From: Vigna angularis
Lineage: Eukaryota; Streptophyta; Magnoliopsida; Fabales; Fabaceae
DNA length: 64,000 bases
Direction: 5' to 3'
Assembly: GCF_016808095.1 (NCBI RefSeq)
Contig: NC_068972.1
Span: 34,875,029-34,939,028 of the forward strand
Positions 31,341 to 44,253 of the stretch are shown here, in pieces (within the stretch, counting starts at the first letter, position 1; each line of letters opens with the position of its first letter). Under the pieces are notes generated by a model. The model was given only the letters and a program-made list of their open reading frames with translations. It ran no database searches and was not told where the DNA came from. The translations under genes were made by a program, and so were the position numbers.

Positions 31341-32029
31341 TAACACTAGAAAACGATATTACCTCGGTTGATCCACTTAACTGAAGAAGAAAGGGCCTAC
31401 TACCTCGGTTTTTGGCACAATCAATGCGTAAACATTTCAGTAAATGGCATTTTTGAAAATAATTTGACCATATATGCCTCGGTTAGGTGCCCAAGGGAAG
31501 CGAAAAGACTTTATGGCCTCGGTTCCCAACAACCAAGGCAGTATCAATTGATTTATATGAATTTAGAACGTTCTCTTTTACAGGGAGCAGGTTTGTGGCA
31601 GGATATACTGCTTTGGTTGCTTGCAGAACCGAGACAGTATGCTTCTTTAGTCAGTGGCAGTAGAGGGATTTGGCAGGAAGAGAGCTGAAAGGACAGAGTG
31701 TGTATGGGTATATGCCTCGGTTGCTTGTGATAACTGAGGTAATATCTTGGTCTCCAAAAAGGTGTCAGTTGAAAGGTCATATTTGGAGGGCTATATGCCT
31801 CGACTGGCCGTAAAAACCAAAGCAATATCGTTTTTAGGCATCAGTTTGCTTTTAACCGAGGCATATAGTGTGGTGAAAATTGCGGAATTACCACCGCTTT
31901 TTGATACGCTTCGATTTTCCTAAAACCAAAGCGTAATGTGCGAGTTATAATCTCCTTTTTTTACTAGTGAAAAAATATTTATAGAAAACAACTAAGTAAA
32001 ATTACATTAAAACATAATTATTTGTGGTT

Positions 32030-33175
32030 GTGTTCCCTAAATGCATTACTTTGTTTGTCTAGGACTCTACAAAGTATGTACTGCATGAAATAATTCAAGT
32101 ATGATTCACATATTCAAAGAATAAATGCCATGAACTAGAGACGTATTGAAGACGATTCACATAGTCACTAAACATGGTCGATTAGCATAATCCATCACAT
32201 TTTCCATGCCCCCATCAACACATCCCATGCCTCAATAGAATCAACTAACATTTTGCATTTAGCTTTAACATTTTTAAGGATGTGGAACCAACATAACATC
32301 TGATATGACTTAGGGAATACATTTCAAGTGACATTCATCAAAGCCAAGCTCGGTCACTCACAATAACTTTAGGACCACCCTAAGATGTCAAAAATAAACC
32401 TTTCAGCCTTTCCAAAGCCCAAATGAAATTATTTTTCCTTTCACTTGACAAGAATGCAAATGCGACTGAGAAGGTTACTCCCACAAACGCGATGCCGACA
32501 ACCTCAAGCAACAAAAGTCTATATTTGTTTGTTTTATACGTCAAATCCATCAAGAATACAATGTTAAATGCGTTTAACAGTTTCACCGCATCAGGATGTG
32601 TTCAAAAGAGGTCACTAACAACATCTAATTCGTCGACAAACCTACTACAATGAATGTACTTATCCGGATCCAACATCATCATAAGTTGTTGTAGTTCTAT
32701 TCTGGATCCTCTTAATGATCGTTTATACGCATGTCTTGCGTTGTAAATTTGTTTAATCGTTGTGACATTATGCTCATTATTTTCTTTCAAGGTTAATAAA
32801 ATATTTGCAGTTGTAACTTTACTCTTTGTCATATCAACGAGGAATGACTGTTCACTTAGATTTAACTTGCTAGCATATGGGTGATCAACTAAAGTTTCAG
32901 CGAAATCATGATTGTGATGTCTACACATCACTTTCAACACCCATTCGTCCTCATCAGAACATGGTTTACCTTTTAACCTAAACGAATACTCACATTTTTT
33001 AGTATCGTATACACTAGCCTCCACATTAGGTTTGTATTTTTTATATTTCCCACTTCCTTCACATGCAAGTAAGACGAATATCTTTCTTTTTCGTACACCA
33101 ATAGCTATGTCAGATATAGCTATAACCATGACAAATATCAAATCATAAGCGATCCCTCTCACCCATTGAATTAAG
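32030..33175 (-). pseudogene. FAR1/MULE-type transposase-derived pseudogene
   Basis: The minus-strand frame 33162-32602 has the FAR1 DNA-binding region (KIFVLLACEGSGKYKKYK, KKCEYSFRLKGKPC, VMCRHHNHDFAETLVDHPYA). It continues at 32586-32380 with the MULE core (LMDLTYKTNKYRLLLLEVVG, FAFLSSERKNNFIWALERL). After the LKGLFLTSWGGPKVIVSDRA region the frame is full of stops, with faint traces down to about 32030. FAR1-like proteins are either transposases or domesticated light-signalling regulators. The lost C-terminal half and stops make this a relic. Confidence 0.82.
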
Positions 33176-34559
33176 TTGTAGAAAAAGTTAGGCCAATTAT
33201 CTCAACCAAGAAGGGGAGGGGGCGGGGGGTGAATTGGTTTTCCCTTTTAAAAAATTGTTCTTTCATAACTTTTTCAAAATTTTTGAAGTTTTCTTGGAAT
33301 GCAATCAAACAAGAATATGAACAAAAGTAAAAGACTAAGGATAGAAAGATCAACACATAAATTTATACTAGTTCAGCCAAGCCTACATTCAGTCTTTCTT
33401 CAACAACCTGAGTTGAAGGGAACCACTATATTGATAGAGTTATACAAGAAAGAAATACAGAGAACTACCCTCTCAAATGTACTCTCATTTCCCAACTCAA
33501 TATCACCTATAGCATAAGACGTGAACACCTCACAGTCTCAACCCAGAAAGCTATCCCACTCTCTATTACCTTAGAGGAAATCCCAACTCTAAGAACTAGA
33601 ACACACACGTTCTCTTCCTGGCTCACAAAAACAAGGACAAAAAATCTTCTTGATTGCAGATGAACATTGATCACAACAGAACACACCGGATGTGCTGAGT
33701 TGATCAACAATGTGAAAGCACTTCAATCTTGCAAGAATCTTTATGAATTTCCTTCCAAATGAGTAATCTTGATTCTCCAAGAAGATCATGATGCTCCTGT
33801 AATTAATTCTCAAGAAACCAATTAGTTATGAAAGTGTAAGATCATAAAATCATTGAGAGGCAGAGAGAAATGCGTCTATTTATAGATTTTCAACTCTAAC
33901 ACAGTTTAATCGATTAACCACTTAATGTAATCTATTAAGCTTTTCTCTCTGTTTTAACAGTTTTACACCAGTATAAGATTTAACAGATTAAGTGCAACAT
34001 GTAATTAATTATATAATTCACACAAGCCAACAACAAACAAATATGACATTATAGGTAGTTATGACTTTTCAAGAAAAATGTTTTCACTTAAAACACATTT
34101 TAACCGATTAGAAAAATAATTTAATCAGTTAAGTTCCATATACTTAAGCAAATTTGAAAACATTTTTCATTCAAAACACTTCAATGCACTCAACAAACAT
34201 ATGTTGGCATAACAATGTGTTTTAATCGATTATACACTTAATGTAATTGGTTAAAACAAAGTTGTTTTGCCCCTGTTAAGCATAAACACAAATCTGAAGA
34301 AATTTAACAAATTATAAAACAATGTAATTGATTATTTCTATCAGATATGCAATGTGCAATGTGTTTCAACTTATGGTCCATTTCCAATCAATAAATACAC
34401 ATACCAAACAGTTCAAGCACAAACACATATATAATCAAGCAATTGTTTTGCCATTTTGTTGTGCAAGAAACTATAAAACATTTCTTTTGTTCATCATCAA
34501 AAACATATATGTGAGATGGGTTCAGCTATACACAGTCCTCCTATCAACATAAGTGATCG
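33176..34559. repeat. Dispersed repeat rich in ATCGATTA-type motifs
   Basis: Starts with a G-rich AAGGGGAGGGGGCGGGGGG run before GTGAATTGG, a motif common at the edge of legume dispersed repeats. It goes on with many TTTAATCGATTA / TAATGTAATTGATTA pieces (33905-34340). No LTR or terminal repeat pair could be delimited. The open frames here are not coding. Confidence 0.45.
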
Positions 34560-35586
34560 CGAAAAGGAAATATTTCATTTGTAGTAAAATTATTTGTGAA
34601 ATCTCTCTTTTCAACTTTTCTTTTATGAAAGAAGAAAAATCTGATATAAAACTAGAATGAACTTGAGAATCCATATCATGACGATATTCTTCCATTTGCA
34701 CCTGCGAATAGCTGCTCAAAGGCACCAACACCACCCACCACACCGCCGTGACGATCACTAGACCACCTTCTTCCACCAAACCTCTTCACCAGCACGAAAG
34801 CACACCACCACCACACACCAATACCAACCACACCATGCACAAACCACCACACACCAATACCAACCACACCATGCACAATAAGCAAGCAGAGAAGAGAAAT
34901 GAAAGGATGAGAATGAGAAGAGCGGAGTCTCTACGGGGTGTGGCTTAAAATAGTGGGAATATATTTATTGGAGTGATTGAAAATTTAAAAATTAGGTGAA
35001 GAAATAAATTGTTTTAACCACAGTAGTTTAATTTTGACTGATAAATAATTGTGGAAGGGTGGTGGAGGAACAAACATGTGGTAGTGTAGGGAAAAATCCT
35101 CCTTCTCATTCTTGAAAGATGTTGTTAAATATTTGAGTGTAAATTATTTGATATTTATAAGATGTAAATGATGTTGATAAAAATATTTAAAAATCAATAA
35201 AGAGAGCAACTACATGTATTATTGACGCAGTCTCAATGTAAATCAAATTTAAAAAAAAAAAGAAAAATGTGGTTGAGTATCTCTTCATGATCACTTTATT
35301 TCTCTTTAAATATTTTTTTATTACATTTTCGCACGTATTTTTATAGCTACACATTAATTTTATCTATAAAGATCATCCATTCTTAATATTGTGGAGAAAA
35401 TCAATGCAAACATTAGGATCATAGACATGATCATCATCCCTAATTTTTTTTTTCGGAAAACATCTCCCCCAGATCTCTTTGTTTCTTATGGGATTTACAA
35501 TTTTTCTCTCCGACAACTAACGTTGGCACGTTTGCGTAAAGTAGGGTTTTTCACGTTCCTTCTTTTGTGTACATCTCATCACATAT
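34560..35586. other. Upstream region of F-box gene 2
   Basis: Includes a doubled 36-bp CCACACACCAATACCAACCA-type unit (34800-34877). A block near 35080-35115 (GTGTAGGGAAAAATCCTCC) resembles the edge of the foldback element at about 5077-5110 and 22790-22830, so a further relic of that repeat may be present. A weak TATAAAG lies at 35365. Confidence 0.4.
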
Positions 35587-36744
35587 ATGTCTTCTTTTCA
35601 ACATTCTCCGGTTGTTCCTCAAGAACTCATGGCAGAAATTTTGTCGAGGCTTCCAGTGAAGGATCTGATGCGATTCAGGTGCGTTTCAACATGGTTGAAC
35701 CACCTCGTATTCGATCCGACATTTGTTAAACTGCACCTTCAAAGGTCTTCCAAAAACACACACATCTTATTAACCTTCAGAGACTACGAGAACGATGAAA
35801 GCAGACACTGTGCAGCACCATGTTCCTTACAAAACTTACTTCACAACCCAACATCCACCGTTGACGTTTGTCACCGATTCAACCACGATTACACTATCTT
35901 GGGTGTATGCAACGGCTTAGTTTGCTTGCAAGATTCTTACCGTGGAGATGAATTTGAAGAATACTGGGTTCGGTTCTGGAATCCATCCACAAGGGTCATG
36001 TGCGAAGATTCTCCACACATACGTATTCGTTCCGGTGATTACAACTACCCTTATTTGTTTATGTTTGGGTTTGGCTACGATGATTGGAGTGACAGATACC
36101 AAGTTGTTTTTTTGGATAATAAATCACAGAAATTGGAGATTAGGGTTTATTCTTTAGGTGACACTTGTTGGAGAAACACTTTAACATGTGATGCTTTCCC
36201 TGCGTTGGGTCTTCATGGAGCTTATGCGTGTGGCCATTTAAACTGGTTAGCACTTCCCAAATGCGGTTCTGGTTATCGATGGGCAACTGTTACAATGAAG
36301 GACTTAGAAATTTTTTCTTACGATTTGAAGAATGAGAAATGCAGTTATTTGTCTATGCCTGATGGTCTTTCTGAAGTGCCTCCTGATGTGCCTGTGCTTG
36401 AGGTTTTGAAGGGTTGTTTGTGTCTTTCTCATCATCAAGGGACTTGTTTTGTTGTTTGGATGATGAAGGAGTTTGGAGTTGCAAAATCATGGACACTGTT
36501 GCTGAATGTAAGTTATGAACATCTTCGTATTCGTGATCTTCATGGATTGCCTGCTCTTCCAGTCATTTTGTGTTTGTCTGAGGATGATAATGTTATGCTG
36601 CTTGCAAGCTACGATACTGCGGAATTTATTCTATACAATAAGAAAGACAATAGAATAGATGATCGTGAACTTTTCAATGAAGACAAGTTTTATTTTTTCT
36701 CGTATGATTATGTTCAGAGTTTGGTTTTTCCGTATCGGAATTAA
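35587..36744 (+). CDS. F-box protein with FBA-type C-terminal region
   Basis: A single-exon gene of 385 residues, open from ATG to TAA. The F-box is at about residues 9-51 (VPQELMAEILSRLPVKDLMR, then FRCVSTWLNHLV), followed by KLHLQRSSKNTHILLTF, which is nearly the same as in the paralogue. The associated region has GVCNGLVCLQD, RFWNPSTRVM, FMFGFGYDDWSDRYQVVFLD and a C-terminal YDYVQSLVFPYRN. It would recruit a substrate to an SCF ubiquitin ligase; the target is unknown. The overlapping frame starting at 35391 is upstream of a better-supported start and is rejected. It is paralogous to 16711-17913. Confidence 0.94.
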   Translation: MSSFQHSPVVPQELMAEILSRLPVKDLMRFRCVSTWLNHLVFDPTFVKLHLQRSSKNTHILLTFRDYENDESRHCAAPCSLQNLLHNPTSTVDVCHRFNHDYTILGVCNGLVCLQDSYRGDEFEEYWVRFWNPSTRVMCEDSPHIRIRSGDYNYPYLFMFGFGYDDWSDRYQVVFLDNKSQKLEIRVYSLGDTCWRNTLTCDAFPALGLHGAYACGHLNWLALPKCGSGYRWATVTMKDLEIFSYDLKNEKCSYLSMPDGLSEVPPDVPVLEVLKGCLCLSHHQGTCFVVWMMKEFGVAKSWTLLLNVSYEHLRIRDLHGLPALPVILCLSEDDNVMLLASYDTAEFILYNKKDNRIDDRELFNEDKFYFFSYDYVQSLVFPYRN

Positions 36745-39546
36745 GTTGTCTTATGTTTTCTCAAATGAGTATGTTAAGTTGTGTCAGAGGTAGTTTGGGT
36801 GGTTCATTGAATTTATTACTTTGTTGCACTATTTTCTATTGATAATGTTGTCTGTTTTGGATTTCTTTTTGCTCCAATTTTTTTTCTTTGTTGATGTATT
36901 TCAGAGTCTCCTTAACTCCTTCACTTTTCTCTCATTAATCAGTAAATAAAAATATGTGAAATGTAAATAAGTAGGTTTTGGAACCTAGATCACTATTCCT
37001 AAATCCTAATCTTATTACAAAAATAAAATAATCTCCATTTAACAAACTTTATATTATGATATTTTATACGTTTAAAGGTAAATATGATTGTCTTATTATT
37101 AAAGTAGATAAAAAAATTTAAAATTACTTTTATAGGCAGAGTGCATGACTTTAATTTTGAACAATTTAAAAAGTGAAGTCTTACACCTTTACACGATTTC
37201 TCTAATCGATTACAAAACTTGTAATCGATTAAGTAATCTTAAGATTGTTAGAAGATATATGTGTACATATTTATTGTACCAATAAATTACCAGTAAGAAA
37301 AATAGATAAATTAAGATATAATAGATTATAATTTAAGTTTTAATTACAATGGATTATAATTAAAATAATTTATTATGATTATAAGGTATTTGTCCCTTTT
37401 TCCTAATTATAATTAAGATATAATTGATATATGATTTAAGTTTTAATAATCATAATCAATTATATCTTAATTATAGTTGATTGAAATTAAAACTTAAATC
37501 ATAATCCTTCATAATCAATTATATCTTAATTATAATCAAGAAAATTAGTAGATACCTTCTAATCATAACCAATTATATCTTAATTATAATCAATTGCAAT
37601 TAAAACTTCAATCATAATCACATATATCTTAATTATATCTTATTTTACCAATTTTTCTCAGTAATAAATGATTACAACTCGTACATCCTCCAAACGATTT
37701 CAGTATTATGTAAATGATTATAACGTTTTGTAATCAATTACAAATGTCAAAAAAACGTGAGAAATGCACAATTTCACCTTTAGATTGTTCAGAACTAAAG
37801 TCGTACACCTCCTTCAAAACTTCTTTAGTTGAAATCTTGTAAGGATGGCACGACTTACCTATAAGCGTAATTTTAAATTTTTTTGTCCACTTCTATAATA
37901 AGAGAATCAAATTTGCTTATAAAGTTAAAAAAAGCGTGTATTATGATACAACTTGTGATCTTTTGAAATCCTAAACATTACAAAATACTATCTAAATCCC
38001 TAGAGTCTATACATAACAAAAATAACATCATAGAGTATATCCAACATTTTATGAATAACATACTGCAGTAGATTTGGCTCACATCTATCAGTGGTAAAAA
38101 AAACTAATTTCCACCAACTTTTTTCATATAACATCCAAATTTTGTCCTCACCACCTTTCCCTCGTAATTCTGTTATTAGTAAAATTGATGTATATAAGCA
38201 AAGTCAAGCAAAATAAACTAGTACTCTATACACAAACTACACGAAATGTTGTATGTAAAATATTCACAAGTGTTTAGAACTTAGTTTGAAGATCATATGC
38301 TAAATGACTTAGAGGGAGTTATATTTGTAAATCTTCTACTTTTGTAAAACTATTCTCTAGTGTAAAGAATGTTTAGAGATTTTATATCTTTAAGAGTTTT
38401 CCTCTAACACTAGTGATTTTGTGCACTTGAAAGAACCAAGAATGATTTTGTGTACTAATCATCACAAAGATCCTGTCATCATTTTAAAGATTTCATCACA
38501 AAGTTTTATCTAAAACCAATTTAATCCTATATACATTTAACATGTAAAAACAAACTAAATATAATTGAAAATAGTACAAATTAAATAGTACTAACTTTGG
38601 TAATTGAGGAGAAGACCCAAGAGAAAGAGAAGAGAAGAGGAGAAGACCCAAGTGATAAAATGTCATCATTTCAAGTGTTCTCTCATGAGATTATTGCCAA
38701 TTATCTTGTTTGATCAAACCACTACCATATTTACTAACATGCCTAGTCCTTGTCAATTTCAACTACTGGTGCCTAAGAGGGGAATGATACACGATATGGA
38801 TATTTATGAAGTTCTTAGGTTTTATTTTTACTTAACAATACATTTGACTCAAACATATAAAAATTATTCGCAAATTGGTTTGAACTTAAACAAATAAAAG
38901 CAAACTAAACCAATTTTTGTGGTTTGGTTAGAATTTTCTATTTTCTGTATGAGTTTTTTTATAAGTACATGTATTTAGTTTTATTTTTTTTAACGTGATA
39001 CCTTAATATATATTATATCATGATTTAATTATTTATTTCACTATAATTAAATATTTGTTTCTTTCAACATTATGTATAATATTAAATTATTTGTTATATT
39101 AAACAATTGGTTCATACATATTTCTTTTCTATCAGAAACACAATTAGAATAAAATATTAACGCATAAGAGTTATCTAGGTTTTTAGTAAAATGAAAAAAA
39201 AAGTGGATTATGTTGTATTCATACATTCATTAGTACATATATATGAAGCTTTTAACGATGGACGGCTAAAAAAGATTTTCAAATACAATCATAGAACGTC
39301 GTTAATTAAGTTGTTGTTATAAGTTTAAATAATTGACGAAAAGTGAATTAAACTATCATCATTTGGTATCAAACCGGTGGTGATGGTGATAGGCGATAAC
39401 ATCATTTAATAGTTCTTTTTTAAGTTGGTGGTTTGGTGAGCGATCAAAGACTACAATGTAAATATTATGTTGACTATAATTTAGTTATTATTATATTTTG
39501 TGTATATTTGTGCAGTTGTCATTTCTTTAATAGACGAGGAATTATA

Positions 39547-39548
<2 letters not shown>
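36745..39548. other. Intergenic DNA with a foldback repeat
   Basis: Right after the F-box gene is its 3' UTR (to about 36950). The foldback repeat is described separately at 37130-37870. From 37900 to 39540 the DNA is AT-rich with no recognised family; the open frame at 38604-38897 has no domain and is not called. Confidence 0.4.
37130..37870. repeat. AT-rich foldback repeat
   Basis: The outer parts are inverted: GAACAATTTAAAAAGTGAAG near 37158 opposes TTTCACCTTTAGATTGTTC near 37774. The inner arms (about 37305-37460 versus 37440-37650) are built of AATTAAGATATAATTGATTA and its complement, so the locus could fold into a hairpin of about 160-bp arms. A related copy is at about 60800-62480. 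No coding sequence. Confidence 0.65.

Positions 39549-39590
<42 letters not shown>
39549..39590. repeat. AT dinucleotide microsatellite
   Basis: About 21 uninterrupted AT units. Likely length-variable between individuals. A shorter AT run is at 61967-61985. Confidence 0.95.
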
Positions 39591-39592
<2 letters not shown>

Positions 39593-39626
39593 CCCTACTC
39601 TTTGACATAATAATCAGTATTTAATA

Positions 39627-40915
39627 TGATATCAAGAGCCAAACACTAATATCCTCTACAATATAGGAATCAATGCTTCTTCTTTTTAATTGAATATTTC
39701 TGATAACTTCTTCCGATAAAAATCAATCGAAGAAACCTGATTCTGGGACACCCACGACTTTCAAGAATTATATATTTCTACTACTGCCGAATTTGTGATC
39801 AAGTCAAGTATATCTAACTTTTCCCTTAATCTTTCTGTTTTTGCTAAGGGTAGTGAGTGGATAATTGATTCAAGTGCCACTGACCATATGACTTGTGATC
39901 CTCATATATTTACTAATTTTTCCTCTAATTGTTCTAAAACTGTTATTATTAATGCCAATGAGATTTTATCTCTTATTGAAGTTGTAGGTATTATATCTCT
40001 CTCACCCTCATTATCAATTATTGATGTTTTATTTGTTCCTACATTAAACTATAATCTTATCTCCATCAGCAAGTTAACCAAATCACATTCTTGTGTTGCC
40101 TTGTTTTATCCAACCCATTATCTTTTTCAGAATATTCATTCCAAGGAGAAGATTGCCAGTAATTAAGAGAGTGAATGATCGTATTATCTTGAAAATATCT
40201 CATCACAACGAACCCATAAAAGAGCGTTGACTTGTCTTGAGAATGATCACATACAAGATAAAAACAAAAAGAAAATTTGGTATGGCATAGACAGTTAGGA
40301 CATCCCTCTTTTGGTTATTTAAAAAAATTATTTCCATCATTATTTCATAAATGTAATATTTCTAATTTTCTTTGTGAAACTTGTGTTATGGAAAAAAGTC
40401 ATCATGTTGTATTTCCTTTAAGCAATAAAACACTGATTTTTCTTTTTCATTAATTCACACAGATGTTTGGGGCCTTGCCCCACAATCTACACATAATGAA
40501 AAAAAATGGTTTATCAATTTTGTTGATGATTGTACTCGGATAACCTGGGTATATTTTCTTAACCATAAAAGTAATGTGTGTGATGTGGTTCGAAGTCCCA
40601 TCTCATTTATGGGGTGAGGTTGTGAGCTCTGTCGTTTATTTAATTAAACGAACCCCTTGTAGTGTGCTTAACTTTCAAAGTCCTTTCGATGTTTTGTCTG
40701 ATCATTGTATCCTTCCTTTCATAGTTCATTTACAACCTGATGTTTTTGGACATCAATGTACAAAGCTTGAAGAACGGGCTATCAAATGTGTTTTTGTTGG
40801 GTATGGATCAACTCAAAAAGGTTATCGTGCTTACCATCCACCATTAAAAAAATTTATATCTCTATGGATGTGATATTTAATGAGCATGAATTGTTTTATG
40901 TTGATTCTACACTTT
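39627..40915 (+). pseudogene. Decayed Ty1/copia fragment
   Basis: Starts with TGATATCAAGAGCC (39628), close to the usual initiator-Met tRNA primer site TGGTATCAGAGCC. It then reads a protease motif EWIIDSSATDHMTC (DSGA changed to DSSA), pieces of the pre-integrase and integrase (KKWFINFVDDCTRITWVYFL), a deletion, and the integrase end (SHLWGEVVSSVVYLIKRTP, KCVFVGYGSTQKGYRAYHPP). RT and RNase H are absent, there are many stops and frameshifts, and no LTR pair is recognisable. It is much older than the copia element at 48617. Confidence 0.83.
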
Positions 40916-42326
40916 AGGGAGGTAATGAAAGTGAAGTCTTTGGAGACAGACAATATGAGTCTCCATGTGACAAGTACATGATAACAGAGGAGGAGTGGAT
41001 GCAGTTTCGTGCATCTAGAGAGTCTGAGGATTGACATGTTTGTTTCTAAACATATTTCTTTAATTAATTAATGGATTTTATTATGGTTTTACACTTATGA
41101 ATATACATGGTTTCATAGGGTAAAAGGTTAGTCGTTTAAGAAAGACAAAGGCTAAATGATGCACCACACGTGTTATCACGATGTGGTTATGCATTACTTG
41201 AGAAGAAGATGAGAAAGAGTCGAGCGGAGACCTTAGGACTTGAGTCCCCCGACCTAGCACCTGCACCTGCTAGGTACGAAACGTGGAAGGCTGCTCGGAC
41301 TAAGTCTGATGGGAACATGACATCTTCCTCAGCTGCCTTGATCTCCCAAAGAATTGTAAGTTCAAATTCTAAACATTGTTTGATTGTGTATTTATCATTG
41401 CATGTATTTTATGTAACAAAGTTTTTTTTTATATGCAGGATGAGTTGGTTGAGTAGCAGACTCAAGGAACATTTGTTGGCCAAGGTAGGGACGACATTCT
41501 AACAACAACCATTGGAAAGTCCGAGCACCAAAGACGTGTACGTTGAGTTGGTGGAGCGGTTGGTCTTCGTGACTACTTTGGCCCTCACAAAAAAAGCACT
41601 AAATCCATGAGTCAGGAGGCACTGAGGAAGATGGATCTTCAGTGGGAGGAAAGGCTCAAGCAAAGCACGAGATCTACGGAGCAACGATTCATGGAGCAGC
41701 TAGAAGAACAAAAACAAATCCAAAGAGCGCTTGAAGAGAAGCTGCATTCCATGACACAGGGCACCATGGGGATGCCCACTGAAGCTCCCACAGCACCTTG
41801 GGTAAGCACTAGAGGATAATGCTCTGCTGTAGACCCTACTAAGTATAATGGTCAATATGAGTTGTTGGTTGATGGAGATCCTCCACGCATTGTGGCTGTC
41901 AGATGAGTACTTGAGGGAGGCCAAACTATTCATGGTGTTCCCTTATTACCCCACCACGCGCTTCTGACGATTGCGAGGTTCGTGATCCCTAGGATCAGGT
42001 GTCTGTACCCACTTCAGAAATTCAGTTTGTGGCGGTGGCCATAGGAACATTTATAGCTTGGCCTAGAGCATTGATCATGTCACACATTGCTACACCACAA
42101 GTATAAGATTTTATTATTAATATTTCTATGTTAAATTTATAAACATTGATTGATAACTTTGAAAATTTTATCTTCGTATCATACGTCCTCAGAAGCAGCC
42201 GATGCATGAGCCAGTCATAGATGAAGATGATGAGATGGCTGAAGCGGAGGATGTCCTCTAGCAAAGATCATGACAAAATTACCCAAGTTGTCCAGAGGAC
42301 CAGTAGAATTGCACTAAGATTTGAGA
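40916..42326 (+). pseudogene. CACTA second-ORF (Transposase_24 / TNPA-like) fragment
   Basis: Exon-like pieces with the family's patterns: ITEEEWMQFRASRESED, then DAPHVLSRCGYALLEKKM and YETWKAARTKSDGNMTSSSA. An intron (GTAAGTTC..TATGCAG, about 41357-41438) follows, then QTQGTFVGQGRDDILTTTIG, GLRDYFGPHKKSTKSMSQ and a coiled coil (QWEERLKQSTRSTEQRFMEQ). Last is ELLVDGDPPRIVAVR. It is broken by stops at VE-stop-QTQG and VR-stop-VGG and by a frameshift after 41900. Its 5' partner gene and 3' end are missing; the next CACTA starts at 42330. Confidence 0.8.
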
Positions 42327-42899
42327 GTACACTAGTACAAAATGTGCTTTTAAACTCGCACAATAGACCTCTATTTACACCAAACCGGTGCCTATCCAAA
42401 TGCGGTGGCAGTTCCGTAATTCAGGAGACCTTATAGGCCTCGGTTCAAAGAGGACTGGTGCACAACAGTGCTACCACTTCGGTTGCAAAGGGAACCAGTG
42501 CCTAAACATCACCTAACTTGCCAGGCTTTTCGTCTGAAACGGTCTGAAAGGTGTATGAAAAGGTGATAGGACACTGGTTGCACGCAGAACCGAAGCAGAA
42601 AGGCCTACAACACGTCTGACTCGCCTGCAACACGCCTGCAACACGTCAAGTCAGTCAACTCAGCAACACATTTTGAGAGTTCTGGCCAAGAGAAATGACC
42701 TCGGGTAGCACTGCAATCGAGGTCAAAAGGCATTTAGGCCTCGGTTCTTTTGATAACCGTGGCATATAAGCTTGAGTTTTTGTATTTCATTCTTGTTTTT
42801 TGTCTTTCTGCTTCCACTATAAGCCTTAGTTTCTTGAATAAATAAGGCCGTAGTGCCCTATTGCTTCGGTTATTCTTGACAACCGAGGTAGTATAATTT

Positions 42900-43214
42900 A
42901 ATAAGTTCAAATTTCCAGCCCTTTTCAGTCGCGCTGCTTCCTTTTTCTTTTCTTCTTCGCTGCCTTGCGCCTGTGCACCATTTCTCTTCATTGCTTCTCC
43001 TTGCACCTTTGTCTTTCGCCTTTGCCGCCACCGCCATTATTCTCTCCAAGGCTGCCTCCACCACCGTCGTCGCCACTCCGTCGTGAGTCCTTCGTTTTGT
43101 TTGTGCCGCCGTCGTTGTTCTCACCTTTGGTGCTTCCTTCATCCCTGTCGTTCATTGCATTCGTAGCCTCTACTGTCGTCGTCGCCCCCATTGTCGTTGG
43201 TGTTGCCCATCACG
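42900..43214 (+). other. CACTA leader exon
   Basis: A CT-rich, partly GC-rich block ending in CATCACG|GTAAGTTG at 43214/43215. It is the untranslated first exon of the transposase transcript, as inferred from the shared layout in three elements. Confidence 0.55.
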
Positions 43215-44248
43215 GTAAGTTGTTCAAACCCTCTTTATCCTTGTCTTTGATAAAGGAGTTGATATATTGGTTGAATGAAAATGGTTTATACATCCTGTTG
43301 ACATCTTGGTGAATGAAAATGATTGATATATTGGCTCAATGAAAATGGTTCATATCAATAGAAAGTGCAGGAACGTGGCGTGCAAGAATGAATGTGAGAA
43401 GAGAAATTAATAGATATATAGTAAAAAATGTTATGAATAAATATACAGTAAAGTATTTGGGTTTGATATACAGTAAAGTATTTGGGTTTGATATACAATA
43501 AAGTATTTGGGTTTGAATTGTTTGTCTTAAATTGGTTGATAATGTAAATTGGTTTATATTTTTTAATTAAATGGTGAGGGACATTCTTCATTGTTGATCG
43601 ACTTTCACGCTTCGAGGTTCTTATTTTTAAATTTTTCCTTTTAATATGACCATGTAATTAATTGTTTGTTTGTATATATTGTTTGGTTGAATATATTGTT
43701 TGGTTGTATATATTGTAGGTTGCATATATAACTATTTCTTTGCTTAAATATATATTGTTGTTCTGAATTAGCCTTAGTTTCCCGTTTGAGATTCAATACA
43801 AAAATTATTTACTATCTCCAGAGATTTTTGAAGAAATGTACCTTTTAAAAATGAATAGAGAGGAGATGATAATAATAATTTAGAAGTATTGAATCTTGAA
43901 TTTTCCGGTTGGACAGTTTAAGAAGAGTAATGACTTTTTCATAGTTTATTATACATATCAATTTTAATATACGTGTCTTAAATTTGATGAAATTTTGTAG
44001 TTGTGTTTTGTATTGATCTTCGGGTGCATATTTGATTGTGGTTTATAATCACTTTCATTTCGTGTAATCTGAAGACCAATGCGAAATGCTGGCAAAATTT
44101 CGTGAAATTTTAGATATGTTGTTTAAAATTGATATGTTTAATAAACTAAAAAAAGTTAAGCTTCTTGAATGGGATAGGGTCACACCTTGAATACAAACAC
44201 GATCAAAGTGATCATTCAAGATTATTAAAATTGTGTAAATAATTTCAG
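43215..44248 (+). other. Intron of the CACTA transposase transcript
   Basis: Runs from GTAAGTTG to ATAATTTCAG at 44248, five bases before the TNP2 ATG. It contains three exact-period 25-bp repeats (43441-43515) of the type ATATACAGTAAAGTATTTGG. No coding. Confidence 0.6.
43441..43515. repeat. 25-bp tandem repeat, three copies
   Basis: Units at 43441, 43466 and 43491; the third differs by one base (CAATAAAG for CAGTAAAG). Confidence 0.95.
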
Positions 44249-44253
44249 TAAAC

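Larger units (their letters stand above)
29720..31969 (-). mobile_element. Internally deleted CACTA element
   Basis: Its plus-strand right edge is TTACTAGTG at 31969, which on the minus strand reads CACTAGTAAAAAAAGG, the same terminus as the element at 6374. Both flanks (29750-30090 and 31360-31950) are full of paired TGCCTCGGTT...AACCGAGGCA motifs. Inside, in minus orientation, are a CT-rich leader exon (31340-31104) and the C-terminal exons of a Ulp1-like protease (30795-30405). The transposase between them is gone. The far end near 29720 is eroded and its limit is approximate. Confidence 0.78.

Noticed and set aside
31023..31371. Several open frames in the CACTA leader
   Set aside because: Low-complexity CT-rich sequence gives open frames on both strands; the splice donor indicates an untranslated leader.
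35391..35729. Upstream overlapping frame before F-box gene 2
   Set aside because: It runs through the F-box start in another frame and has no domain.
38604..38897. 97-codon frame as a gene
   Set aside because: No domain and no neighbours to support it.
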